A DNA stretch of 8,958 nt from JAAYWY01 sp050945275 (lineage in GTDB: Bacteria; Bacillota; DTU030; DUMP01). The stretch covers positions 1 through 8,958 of the forward strand of contig JBMNSQ010000072.1 of assembly GCA_050945275.1 (NCBI GenBank), written 5' to 3'. The stretch's first letter is position 1. Each line of letters opens with the position of its first letter. Of this stretch, positions 1-6,851 are shown piece after piece. The position numbers and the translations under genes are program-made. The notes below the pieces were generated by a model. It did no database searches. It was given only the letters and a program-made list of their open reading frames with translations, and was not told the origin of the DNA.

Positions 1-1242
1 CTTAATGCTGGCCGGTGTTTTAATGGAGCCCGGTAAAACGACTTTGGCCCTTACATCCAGGTCGAGTTCTAGCTGGGGGAAAACCTCCGGCCATTTGGAC
101 TCTAATCGCTCCCACTCCTTTGGTTGTGAACGGTAAATAGCATTACCGAAACCAAGAAAATCACTACCTAGGTCTTGAGCCCGCTGCACTGCCAACTTAA
201 TATCATTTTTAATTACAGTTGCTACGCGTTTTTCCAATGATGATAAGGCGTCTTGGTCTAAGACAAAATCAGCCCTGGATACCTGATCTTGTACCCGACT
301 CTGAATCTGAACCTTAACCTTCATGATTACCTTGCCGCCCTTAACCTCTGGTTTTATGTCGGAGCGGGCCCGAAACACCTCTACCGATATCGGTTCTTCG
401 TCCAGCGGTGAGCTCACAACCAGTGTCTCGTGTCTCACCTCACTATTTATCCAATGCCATGCCCTGGCTTCTCTACTGTTGACCCAGCCCACCATACGAT
501 CGCCACGAAAAACAGCGCCGCCGCTGAGAGAAGTAGGAGGCGGGGCGTCTAACTGGGTCTCTTTCTCACCTCCCCCTTCTTTACCTTCATCTTCTTTTTC
601 CAAACCTTTAAGCCGGGCTATTAACATCTCGTGACCCGGTTGGCTAATAACATTAATCAATTCTCTCATCTCCGACACTGGCGATATAGAACGCATCAAA
701 GCACCCGTTTCGATCTGCCTAAGCAAAGCCTGACCAATGGTCTCTTCTAGGGGATAGTCACTGGTCAATACCTGTTTGATATCCCCATCCACTACCAAAG
801 GCCGAGCAATAAGCCGAAACTGTCGTTCCCTCTCCAGGAAGTCCATGATAGGTCCAATTCCATCGCGAGCTAAATCTTCGGATAGAAGCACTATAGAAGT
901 GTAAGCCCAAAACAATTCCCGGCTAACCATGGGCGCCAAGTTCTTTCGGGCATGAAACGGTGTCTTACCGGTGGCCTCTACCACCCACGCTGGCTTCTTA
1001 TCTCCACCGCCACCGCCACTGCCGCCTTCCTGGCTCATGGCTATGGGATTATATATTTGAGCCACTATTTTATAATCACCGCTAGCGGGGTCTCTGTCAA
1101 AACCTACAGCAAGGACAAACGCCAGTAGCTCCAGTTCCCGCCGATCCCAGCAACCGGCCGTCATTATAACCACCAGCAAAGAGATCATTAGCACTAGACC
1201 ATACCGACGAAATGAAGCCCTAAACTTCTCCCGGCTACTCAC
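1..1242 (-). CDS. gerAC: Ger(x)C family spore germination lipoprotein (GerAC-like), 3' end cut by window
   Basis: This is the lipoprotein (C) subunit of a nutrient germinant receptor, expected on the outer face of the spore inner membrane. The reading frame is open for 414 codons to the window edge with no stop, so the extreme C-terminus is missing. The family is usually about 370-400 residues, so little is lost. The protein begins MSSREKFRASFRRYGLVLMI, a basic and then hydrophobic signal peptide, followed by a lipobox ending TAGC with the lipidated cysteine at residue 31. The family hallmark CWDRRE follows at 31-36. Oddities are a glycine run at about residues 73-80 and an acidic/lysine-rich glycine- and proline-containing linker at about 210-235. 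The start is GTG at 1242, with AGGAG ten bases upstream (complement of 1253-1257). It overlaps the end of the GerB gene by 8 bp, which implies translational coupling. The name is at family level, since the germinant cannot be predicted. Confidence 0.93.
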   Translation of the reverse strand, partial: MSSREKFRASFRRYGLVLMISLLVVIMTAGCWDRRELELLAFVLAVGFDRDPASGDYKIVAQIYNPIAMSQEGGSGGGGGDKKPAWVVEATGKTPFHARKNLAPMVSRELFWAYTSIVLLSEDLARDGIGPIMDFLERERQFRLIARPLVVDGDIKQVLTSDYPLEETIGQALLRQIETGALMRSISPVSEMRELINVISQPGHEMLIARLKGLEKEDEGKEGGGEKETQLDAPPPTSLSGGAVFRGDRMVGWVNSREARAWHWINSEVRHETLVVSSPLDEEPISVEVFRARSDIKPEVKGGKVIMKVKVQIQSRVQDQVSRADFVLDQDALSSLEKRVATVIKNDIKLAVQRAQDLGSDFLGFGNAIYRSQPKEWERLESKWPEVFPQLELDLDVRAKVVLPGSIKTPASIK

Positions 1243-2350
1243 TACGGCGTCGCTCCTTTCCACGACCTAGGGCAGTACGTACGAGATGAGCTATCCATAG
1301 TGGAACCACAGATAAAATAAACCAAGAAAGTATATACGGCCCCAATATTCTTGGTCTATAAAACGTTAACAACTGAAATATGTCCTTATATGCCTGCACA
1401 GAAAAAGTGGTCTGGATAACAGCCATGGGAAACACCAATGGCCGATAATCGGCTAGGCCCAGCACTTGAGCCAAACCTAGGGCCCCGCAATATAAAAGGG
1501 TGGCCACACCGACAAAAAGGCCAAATCCCCAAGCGAACATAGCTAGCGCTTCTATCCGCTGTAGAAACTCTGTCACTTCTATTGATCGTACTAACTTATA
1601 AAAGGGAAATACCGACCGTGCAGCCTGCGATGGCCCCAGTATACCTACCGTTATTATTGATACCAAGAGGAGCACCAGCGCTGACCCGGCCAAAGCCCAG
1701 AGCGCAGTCCTTGTAGCTAATTTAGGCTGGGCTACTGACGGAATAAGTATCGTAAGAACTAGCATTTGTGCCGCAATGCCGATAGGAGTGATACTCCCCC
1801 TTACTGCCGGCATTATGCCCCGGGCCAGCACTGGCTGCAAATTTCTCAGCTCAACTAAAGGTAGTACCATACCCAGACTTAAAACTAGCACCAGCGCATA
1901 CAATGGAAAGAGCGCATCTGCCACCCGCCCTATAACTTCAATCCCATGCCAAGCAGCCACAGCCGCCACAAAAACCATACCGCCAATAACGACAGCCAAC
2001 GGCGTCTCCACTAGGAAACCACTTCGTAACATTTCGCCGTAAATTCGTACATCAGACGAGGCAATCACCAGCAAAGCCCATAAAACCACCGCCGAAAAAA
2101 CCTTGGCTGGCCATGTACCTACTAATCTGGCGCCATATCTCATGATGGTTTCTTCCGGATACCTTGTTCCGAGCGCCGAGACTAATATCACCACTCCTGC
2201 CGAACCAAAGAAAGCAAAAATAGCTGCCAGCCATGCATCTTGAGCCGCATCAGCAGAAGTGAGAACCGGTAGCATAGATATTACTACTGTGGTTCGCATC
2301 ATAAAAAGTATGAACAACAACTGACGGTTGGCAATCTTAGCTATCTTCAT
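1235..2350 (-). CDS. gerAB: GerB-family spore germination permease subunit (GerAB-like)
   Basis: This is the integral-membrane B subunit of the germinant receptor, belonging to the amino acid/polyamine/organocation transporter-like GerAB/ArcD/ProY group. In known receptors this subunit binds the germinant. I chose the ATG at 2350, giving 371 residues beginning MKIAKIANRQLLFILFMMRT, which matches the usual family N-terminus and length of about 365. ATGs at 2359 and 2356 are alternatives. The frame is open further upstream to 2476, but that part lies inside the GerA gene and is hydrophilic and unlike the family. A weak AAGG lies nine bases upstream of 2350. About ten hydrophobic segments are visible. 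WHGIEVIGR (134-142) and RIEAL...LLYCGALGLAQVLGL...DYRPLV (265-306) are typical of the family. The C-terminus is strongly basic. The gene overlaps the GerA gene by 14 bp and the GerC gene by 8 bp. Confidence 0.92.
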   Translation of the reverse strand: MKIAKIANRQLLFILFMMRTTVVISMLPVLTSADAAQDAWLAAIFAFFGSAGVVILVSALGTRYPEETIMRYGARLVGTWPAKVFSAVVLWALLVIASSDVRIYGEMLRSGFLVETPLAVVIGGMVFVAAVAAWHGIEVIGRVADALFPLYALVLVLSLGMVLPLVELRNLQPVLARGIMPAVRGSITPIGIAAQMLVLTILIPSVAQPKLATRTALWALAGSALVLLLVSIITVGILGPSQAARSVFPFYKLVRSIEVTEFLQRIEALAMFAWGFGLFVGVATLLYCGALGLAQVLGLADYRPLVFPMAVIQTTFSVQAYKDIFQLLTFYRPRILGPYILSWFILSVVPLWIAHLVRTALGRGKERRRSE

Positions 2351-3986
2351 CAGCATCATCCTTACCCCGCGGCTCGGAGCGCGGCATCTGTCCCTTTTCT
2401 TGGCGATCGAGTTCGCGAATCCCCACCAAACGTGGTCGTTGAAGCATGTCCCACCACCAAGTGCGAACAAAAACATCGCGCCAATCGCTAACCACCATGG
2501 GCCCTATCGGGGCAAAGTAGGGTGTTCCAAAGGAGCGCAAAGAACAGAGGTGAACCAACAGCAGTAGCAATCCCAATTGGATACCAAATAAACCTAGAGT
2601 TGCACCCAACCCTATAAACATAAATAACTGTAACCGTCCAGCAATTCCCAGGGGGAAAACTGGCACCGTAAAGGAAGCAATAGCGGTTAAAGCGACGATA
2701 ATGATAACTGCCGGTGAAGCCAGACCAGCCCTGATAGCCGCCTCCCCCAGAATCAACGCACCCACAATACTAATGGCCGAACCGATGGCTCTAGGTAACC
2801 GAATCCCCGCTTCCCGTAGCATTTCAAAGGCCAGTTCCATGATTAATACCTCTGCCACCACCGGAAAAGGCACTCCCTGCCTAGCAGACGCAACCCTTAA
2901 AGCTAACCCGGTTGGAAACAGCTCATGATGAAAATTAGCCACGGCCACATAAACACCAGGTAATAAGATAGATATCCAGAAAGCAAATATACGTAAATTG
3001 CGTATAAACAGGACCACCGGAGCCCGTTCATAATAATCGTCGGGAGCCTGTAACATCTCCCACAGGTTAATCGGGGCCAATAGCACGAATGGCGTCCCGT
3101 CGGTGAAAATAGCCACCCTCCCTTCAAGCAGGGCAGCTGTCACCCAATCAGGTCGCTCTGTGCTCGCCATCAACGGAAACAGAGTAAAAGGTGTATCCTC
3201 GATAAATTCTTCTATGTACCCAGCCGCTAAGACTGCGTCAATGTCGATTCGCTGCAAACGAGAGCGTACTTCAGCTACCAGCTTGTCGTTAGTTAGCCCT
3301 TTGATATAGGCAAAAGCTACCTTTGTCCGGGTCAAATTACCGATAGTGAAACTCTCAATCCATAGATTCGGCGTCTTTAGCCGTCGGCGAATTAATGTAA
3401 TATTAGTTCCAATGCTTTCAACAAAGCCTTCTCGGGAACCGCGAAGGGTCGCTTCCGCTTCGGGTTCCGTGATGGCTCGTGTCTCCGAGCTTTGCGCCCC
3501 ACAATGTATAGCCTTATTTACACCGTGGATCAGAAGTGCCTTATGGCCGGAGGCCAGGTTTTCGCACAGTTGGTCGAAAGTGGACACTTCCATAATCTGA
3601 AGGTTCGTCATCAACCGATCTTTGATAGTCTGGTAAAAAACCGAGGACGAGGAAGGTGCAATCCCTACTTTGAGGCTATCGATAAGAATTACACGAAGCA
3701 TATCCTTAATTATCTTTTCAGCCACCATACCTTGCAAAACCACCACAGCACCAGGGATTTGCCCCGGCCCTGCCTTAAACCGATGAATCGTAAGATCCAT
3801 GCTGTTACCATAGAGGTCGGATATGGTTCTCAGATTAACTTCCAAATCAGTGGATAACTCAGCTTCTAGCCCTTTTTGCCGCTGGCTAATAGCCAAATTA
3901 TCGCTTAAGGATAATACTTTTTTCTCACGGTTTTTGCTTGGACCAATCAAACGCCGCCATAAGCTCATGTGCTTCAATCGCTCCAT
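2337..3986 (-). CDS. gerAA: GerA-family spore germination protein (GerAA-like receptor subunit)
   Basis: This is the A subunit of the germinant receptor, a 549-residue protein within the usual 480-550 range. A hydrophilic N-terminal region of about 320 residues is followed by roughly five membrane segments between about 323 and 480 and a short charged tail. Family signatures are GSREGFVESIGTNITLIRRR (183-202), the stretch from EDTPF to DGTPF with TERPDW and LLEGRVAIF (263-300), and REAGIRLP...IGSAISIVGALILGEAAI (391-418). It is the first gene of the A-B-C operon, and its last codons overlap the permease start. The start is uncertain. ATG at 3986 has in-frame stops just upstream but no good ribosome binding site. 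Met7 (3968) has GGAG twelve bases upstream and would give 543 residues. No clear forespore (SigG) promoter was found upstream. The closest is a CATAAAG-like element near 4035 with no convincing -35. Confidence 0.94.
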   Translation of the reverse strand: MERLKHMSLWRRLIGPSKNREKKVLSLSDNLAISQRQKGLEAELSTDLEVNLRTISDLYGNSMDLTIHRFKAGPGQIPGAVVVLQGMVAEKIIKDMLRVILIDSLKVGIAPSSSSVFYQTIKDRLMTNLQIMEVSTFDQLCENLASGHKALLIHGVNKAIHCGAQSSETRAITEPEAEATLRGSREGFVESIGTNITLIRRRLKTPNLWIESFTIGNLTRTKVAFAYIKGLTNDKLVAEVRSRLQRIDIDAVLAAGYIEEFIEDTPFTLFPLMASTERPDWVTAALLEGRVAIFTDGTPFVLLAPINLWEMLQAPDDYYERAPVVLFIRNLRIFAFWISILLPGVYVAVANFHHELFPTGLALRVASARQGVPFPVVAEVLIMELAFEMLREAGIRLPRAIGSAISIVGALILGEAAIRAGLASPAVIIIVALTAIASFTVPVFPLGIAGRLQLFMFIGLGATLGLFGIQLGLLLLLVHLCSLRSFGTPYFAPIGPMVVSDWRDVFVRTWWWDMLQRPRLVGIRELDRQEKGQMPRSEPRGKDDADEDS

Positions 3987-4056
3987 TAGCCGTTATTACC
4001 ATTGCCAATTAGGTTAACCGTTCCCGCGCAACTTTATGTAACCAGAAGCACCGCGC

Positions 4057-4157
4057 TACCACCACACGTAGGGGCCGCCTGTATCCGAAGGATGGACTCT
4101 GTGCCGGCCCGAACTATTACCACCACACGTAGGGGCCGGACTCTGTGCCGGCCCGAA
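4057..4157. repeat. Interleaved direct repeats with 'CACACGTAGGGGCCG' core
   Basis: A 21-bp sequence starting TACCACCACACGTAGGGG occurs at 4057-4077 and again at 4118-4138. A second repeat, GGACTCTGTGCCGGCCCGAA, occurs at 4094-4113 and again at 4138-4157. The two copies are separated by different distances (61 and 44 bp), so this is a rearranged cluster of short modules and not a simple tandem. Related inverted pieces (CCGCCCCTACACGCAGGCTA at 4194-4213 and CCGCCCCACGCGCAAGCTAG at 4254-4273) follow. It looks like a dispersed palindromic repeat family. Confidence 0.8.
4133..4154. repeat. GC-rich hairpin within the repeat cluster
   Basis: GGGCCGG (4133-4139) is perfectly complementary to CCGGCCC (4148-4154) across an 8-base loop. 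There is no T-run on either strand, so it is more like a REP-type palindrome than an intrinsic terminator. Confidence 0.7.
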
Positions 4158-4177
4158 AGGATACAGCGGGAAGTACC

Positions 4178-4199
4178 GGGCGGCCGCAGAGGGCCGCCC
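4178..4199. repeat. GC-rich hairpin within the repeat cluster
   Basis: GGGCGGCC (4178-4185) pairs perfectly with GGCCGCCC (4192-4199) across a 6-base loop. It lies directly before the CCCTACACG piece, which is the reverse complement of the CGTAGGGG core seen in the direct repeats. The cluster is therefore an inverted array of the same family. There is no adjacent T-run. Confidence 0.7.
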
Positions 4200-4280
4200 C
4201 TACACGCAGGCTAGGTGTACCCCATGTTAGAGGAGCTTGCAACATCATAAGGGGCCGCCCCACGCGCAAGCTAGGTGGTA

Positions 4281-4299
4281 AAGATCCCTCGCCGCGCTC
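4281..4299 (-). repeat. Partial REP-like unit
   Basis: AAGATCCCTCGCCGCGCTC matches the first two thirds of the complete unit at 4385-4412 and then diverges. It is a truncated copy directly abutting the GC-rich repeat cluster. Confidence 0.6.
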
Positions 4300-4384
4300 A
4301 AAACTCCCATACACGTACCCGCCCGGTTAATGATGCGTTTCCTTTCATTTTAAGAAGGTGCCAAGCAACCAAAGAACTTTGAAC

Positions 4385-4412
4385 AAGATCCCTCGCTGCG
4401 CTCGGGATGACA
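4385..4412 (-). repeat. REP-like palindromic unit
   Basis: This 28-bp unit runs from AAGATCCCTCG to CTCGGGATGACA. It is the reverse complement of the unit at 4728-4755 and can fold through ATCCC/GGGAT arms. It belongs to the same family as the units at 6565, 6605, 7001, 7146 and 7187. All copies in the window are intergenic. Confidence 0.75.
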
Positions 4413-4511
4413 CAACAGGGAGATTATCCCTAGTCCTAGCCTGTCATCTCGCACCCTTGCCATTTGTTATATCTCATATTCTCTTGCCCCAAATCCGTAG
4501 ACTTTGGTTAG

Positions 4512-4551
4512 ATTATTTTATCTTTTCTTTTTCCCCTCTGGATAAAATAAT
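4512..4551. repeat. Perfect 11-bp inverted repeat with pyrimidine-rich loop
   Basis: ATTATTTTATC (4512-4522) is exactly complementary to GATAAAATAAT (4541-4551). The 18-base spacer is almost entirely pyrimidine on the plus strand. The function is unknown. It could be a protein-binding dyad or an AT-rich hairpin. It lies about 220 bp upstream of the promoter for the YbaK-like gene. Confidence 0.6.
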
Positions 4552-4680
4552 GTGGGGTTAAATAACTTCACTATTTACTTGAAGGAGGAAAAGAAGAGAA
4601 GGCGCTGCAAGTCCACACCCCAATTGTTATCATCCTGGGCTTTTGCCATTTCGCACCCCTCTCGTTATCAACCTGAGTCT

Positions 4681-4740
4681 CTTTCCTTGTCATCCCCAAC
4701 CTTTCTCTGTCATCCCGAACCTTTCTCTGTCATCCCGAGC
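4681..4740 (+). repeat. Three tandem 20-bp units leading into a REP-like unit
   Basis: The unit CTTTCTCTGTCATCCCGAAC occurs at 4701-4720. It is repeated nearly exactly at 4721-4740 (ending GAGC) and preceded by a degenerate copy at 4681-4700. The TGTCATCCCGA part of each unit is the left end of the REP-like element that is complete at 4728-4755. The array therefore looks like tandem duplication of a REP end. Confidence 0.8.
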
Positions 4741-4755
4741 GCAGCGAGGGATCTT
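4728..4755 (+). repeat. REP-like palindromic unit
   Basis: This complete copy runs from TGTCATCCCGAG to GAGGGATCTT and is the inverted counterpart of the unit at 4385-4412. It ends just before the -35 region of the putative promoter for the YbaK-like gene. Confidence 0.75.
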
Positions 4756-4769
4756 ACCCCGTTACTTAT

Positions 4770-4797
4770 TTGGAAAAACTAGTCGATGTATTATACT
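4770..4797 (+). promoter_or_regulatory. Putative housekeeping (SigA-type) promoter for the YbaK-like gene
   Basis: TTGGAA (4770-4775) and TATACT (4792-4797) are separated by 16 bp. Transcription would start near 4803-4805. That is downstream of the longest possible TTG start at 4770, so it supports a translation start at 4827 or 4857. This is inferred from motif match only. Confidence 0.5.
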
Positions 4798-4856
4798 ATA
4801 AACAGACCCTTTATCAGGGAAAATCAATGTGGAATACAAAGTTAGGGGGCCGTACC

Positions 4857-5321
4857 ATGGAACAGTTCGCTCACAAATTAAGAAACTTCATTGCTTCTCA
4901 AGGAATTGAGGCCGAGCACCTGGTTTTCAATCAATCTTGCCACTCAGTGGAAGAAGCAGCCCGGGCCGTTCAGGCTCAGCCGGAAGACTTTGTAAAGAAT
5001 ATTTGCCTGATCGATAACGACGGCAACTTAATAGTGGCTATTGTAAAAGGCGAAGACCGTGTTAGCACCAAGAGAGTAGGAAAAGCCCTGGGTATCGATC
5101 CCCCACAGGTAGCCACCCCTGATCAGATACTGACTAAGTCCGGTTATCCCTGTGGTGGGGTACCTTCCTTCAGCTACAACGCTCAATTTCTGATCGACCC
5201 TCGAGTATTAGAAAAAGACGTGGTGTACACTGGTGGCGGATCCGAGAACACCTTGGTCCGCATCGCCCCGGACAAGCTAGTAGCGGCCAATAATGGAAAA
5301 GTAGCAAGAATCCGTAAATAG
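4857..5321 (+). CDS. YbaK/EbsC family aminoacyl-tRNA deacylase
   Basis: This is a free-standing trans-editing enzyme of the bacterial prolyl-tRNA synthetase INS-domain family. Such proteins hydrolyse mischarged tRNA, for example Cys-tRNA(Pro), in the cytoplasm. I chose the ATG at 4857, giving 154 residues (family about 150-160), because AGGGGG lies seven bases upstream and the product begins MEQFAHKLRNFIASQGIEAE as in homologues. An ATG at 4827 with AGGGA upstream would add ten residues. A TTG at 4770 would lie within the predicted promoter. Visible family features are an S-x-E-E-A-A helix near 30-35, FVKNICL with the conserved lysine at 47, VKGEDRVSTKRVGKALG (63-79), GYPCGGVPSF (96-105), the conserved ID motif at 113-114, and TGGGS (125-129). 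The exact amino acid edited cannot be decided. The gene is convergent with the lipoprotein gene, with 18 bp between stops and no evident terminator. Confidence 0.9.
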   Translation: MEQFAHKLRNFIASQGIEAEHLVFNQSCHSVEEAARAVQAQPEDFVKNICLIDNDGNLIVAIVKGEDRVSTKRVGKALGIDPPQVATPDQILTKSGYPCGGVPSFSYNAQFLIDPRVLEKDVVYTGGGSENTLVRIAPDKLVAANNGKVARIRK

Positions 5322-5339
5322 ACAACTTGCCCCGTACAA

Positions 5340-6458
5340 CTACTGTGTGACTTGCACCCAGGTGACGCCACCGTCGGCAGTACTAAACAGTTTGCCCTCT
5401 GACACAGCCCAACCTTGCTCAGGAGAAATAAAGTGCAGCTGGCTTACGTCAGCTAACTTAAAATCAATGGCCTGCCAGGATTGACAGCCATCAGCGGTTA
5501 CATTGAGCTTACTCCCATCCACAACAAAACCATGCTCACTATCTACAAAAGTCCATAACGGCTCATAATCGGTAGCCGGTACAGGAACTGTTGCCTCCCA
5601 GGTGTTACCTCCGTTACGCGTACGATAAAACACAATACAGCCGTTGTCGCTAAATGTAACCGGAAGGAATCCACTCTGGCTGTCGACGAATACCGGTGGC
5701 CACGATGGTGCTGATCCGCCCTCTGTATTATAGGTGGGGTCAACCGCTAATTCTATTGGGTACCAAGTTTGGCCACCATCTCTTGTACCGTACAGCCACA
5801 CACCATCTCCATAAGAGAACCCTGTCAGCCAGGCCCTTTGGCTGTCGGCAGTTCCTAACCCAGTTTTTAGCCCACCTAAGGGCAAACCGCTGTCCGGCAA
5901 GCCGGCCTCTGGTTTATTTGGATTGCCACTAGCAGCCAGCTGCCACAACTGGCCGCCGTCTTGGGTAATATACACATCTACCCAGTTGGATCCGGCGGCT
6001 ACACCGTAGCTAGTCACCAGCCAACCATGGTTGCTATCAGTAAAAGTAAGAGCTACTGGCCAGGGTGCCATGGCGCCCTCACGGGATTCAATACTGCATG
6101 TAGCCCAGTTTTTACCCCCATCGATGGTTCTTAGCACTTGTAGGTTAGGATCATCTTCCTTAAACAGGCCAATCCAACCGATACTATCATTTAAGAAAGC
6201 AGCTTTAACGTCACTGAACTCGGCAAAAGCATCCGGTGTAACATTTGTCCACTCCTGGCCACCATCGTCGGTCTTAAAAACAGATGATGACGTAATCACC
6301 CAACCCACGTCATTATCCACTAAGTATGCAGAAGAAATAGAACCGATTTCGGCCATATGAATCGGCTCGGTATCATCGTTCGCTTTAGCCACACAGCCGC
6401 TAACCAACAGACATAACCCAAGAATGATTACTTGTAATCGCACCAATTTCTTATTCAC
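5340..6458 (-). CDS. Lipoprotein with seven Asp-box (BNR/YCF48-like) repeats, probable beta-propeller
   Basis: This is a predicted secreted, membrane-anchored lipoprotein of 372 residues with no assignable reaction. The N-terminus MNKKLVRLQVIILGLCLLVS leads to a lipobox LVSGC with the cysteine at residue 22. The rest is built from repeats carrying the Asp-box consensus (S/T)-x-D-G-G-x-x-W at residues 63-70, 111-118, 165-172, 225-232, 280-287, 321-328 and 360-367. The fifth has N for D, and the sixth has C for the second G. Between the boxes, recurring D-(S/N)-x-x-G-(W/F) turns (for example DSNHGW and DSEHGF) match the YCF48/photosystem-stability-factor-like propeller fold. In non-photosynthetic bacteria such proteins are usually cell-surface proteins of unknown role. 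The start is GTG at 6458, with GGGAGG eight bases upstream. It appears monocistronic. Confidence 0.88.
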   Translation of the reverse strand: MNKKLVRLQVIILGLCLLVSGCVAKANDDTEPIHMAEIGSISSAYLVDNDVGWVITSSSVFKTDDGGQEWTNVTPDAFAEFSDVKAAFLNDSIGWIGLFKEDDPNLQVLRTIDGGKNWATCSIESREGAMAPWPVALTFTDSNHGWLVTSYGVAAGSNWVDVYITQDGGQLWQLAASGNPNKPEAGLPDSGLPLGGLKTGLGTADSQRAWLTGFSYGDGVWLYGTRDGGQTWYPIELAVDPTYNTEGGSAPSWPPVFVDSQSGFLPVTFSDNGCIVFYRTRNGGNTWEATVPVPATDYEPLWTFVDSEHGFVVDGSKLNVTADGCQSWQAIDFKLADVSQLHFISPEQGWAVSEGKLFSTADGGVTWVQVTQ

Positions 6459-6539
6459 TTTACCCGCCTCCCGATAGTTTGCTTGGTCTCTAGAATGGTT
6501 AGACGAGAATACATGCCAAGAAGTTCCGTAAGATCTTTT

Positions 6540-6558
6540 GTAACTATTTAGAGGTTAC
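6540..6558. repeat. Short dyad GTAAC...GTTAC, copy 1
   Basis: GTAAC (6540-6544) and GTTAC (6554-6558) are inverted across nine bases. The whole GTAACTATTTAGAGGTTAC closely resembles the sequence at 6707-6723 (GTAACTCTTAGTTGTTA plus C). The two copies bracket the REPIN-like doublet at 6565-6645. Confidence 0.45.
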
Positions 6559-6564
6559 CTGCAC

Positions 6565-6645
6565 TGTCATCCTGAGCGATAGCAAAGGATCTGTGCCGCC
6601 GCCATAGATCATGTAGTTCCTTCGGGCAAAGCCCTCGGGATGACA
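6565..6645. repeat. REPIN-like inverted doublet of REP-like units
   Basis: A forward unit beginning TGTCATCCTGAG and ending near GGATCT (6565-6592) is followed by an inverted unit from AGATC to CTCGGGATGACA (about 6606-6645). The ends TGTCATCC and GGATGACA are exact inverted repeats. Two opposed REP palindromes with a short spacer form the layout called a REPIN in other bacteria. Confidence 0.65.
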
Positions 6646-6704
6646 ACACAGAGGGGTTTCTCAGAAATGGCATGAAATGATTTTCTGCTAGATTCCTCGA
6701 TTTA

Positions 6705-6744
6705 TCGTAACTCTTAGTTGTTACAAATCCTTTAACAGTTACGA
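6705..6744. repeat. Dyad TCGTAAC...GTTACGA, copy 2
   Basis: TCGTAAC (6705-6711) pairs with GTTACGA (6738-6744). Inside it TGTTA (6719-6723) pairs with TAACA (6733-6737), making a bulged hairpin. Its left half resembles the dyad at 6540-6558. Confidence 0.5.
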
Positions 6745-6851
6745 CTTCCTCGCTGCAACTTCTATTCGCTCATTTCTCCTGCCTATTGAGAAACCACATC
6801 CCTTATGATAAACTTAGGTAGAACTTATTTCAGTGCCGAGAAGGCGGAGGT

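Larger units (their letters stand above)
3987..4769. other. Repeat-rich intergenic region between divergent ger operon and ybaK-like gene
   Basis: I see no credible gene on either strand. Open frames here have no ribosome binding site and consist largely of translated repeats. The region holds GC-rich direct and inverted repeats on the ger side (4057-4199), REP-like units at 4281-4299, 4385-4412 and 4728-4755, a perfect 11-bp dyad (4512-4551), and a 20-bp tandem repeat (4681-4740). The ger operon promoter should lie at the left end, but I could not identify it. Confidence 0.75.

Noticed and set aside
323..634. Plus-strand open frame of 103 codons
   Set aside because: It is antisense to the Ger(x)C gene, has no ribosome binding site, and its serine/threonine/proline-rich product is typical of a shadow frame.
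2351..2476. Upstream extension of the GerB permease frame to an ATG at 2476 (413 residues)
   Set aside because: The extra 42 residues are hydrophilic, unlike the family N-terminus, and lie wholly inside the GerA coding sequence. The start at 2350 gives the usual length and N-terminus.
4052..4160. Possible CRISPR array from the repeated 20-21-bp modules
   Set aside because: There are only two copies of each module at unequal spacing, the modules overlap, and no cas genes are nearby.
4582..4588. Perfect AAGGAGG ribosome-binding-like sequence
   Set aside because: No ATG, GTG or TTG follows within a usable distance, only CTG, and no sensible frame is present downstream.
4770..4856. Longer YbaK-like protein from a TTG at 4770 (183 residues)
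   Set aside because: The added residues match no family sequence, and the TTG coincides with the -35 of a plausible promoter whose start site would be downstream. ATG 4857 has a better ribosome binding site.
5322..5339. Bidirectional terminator between the convergent YbaK-like and lipoprotein genes
   Set aside because: The 18-bp gap has no inverted repeat or T-run. Termination must lie within the opposing genes or be of another kind.
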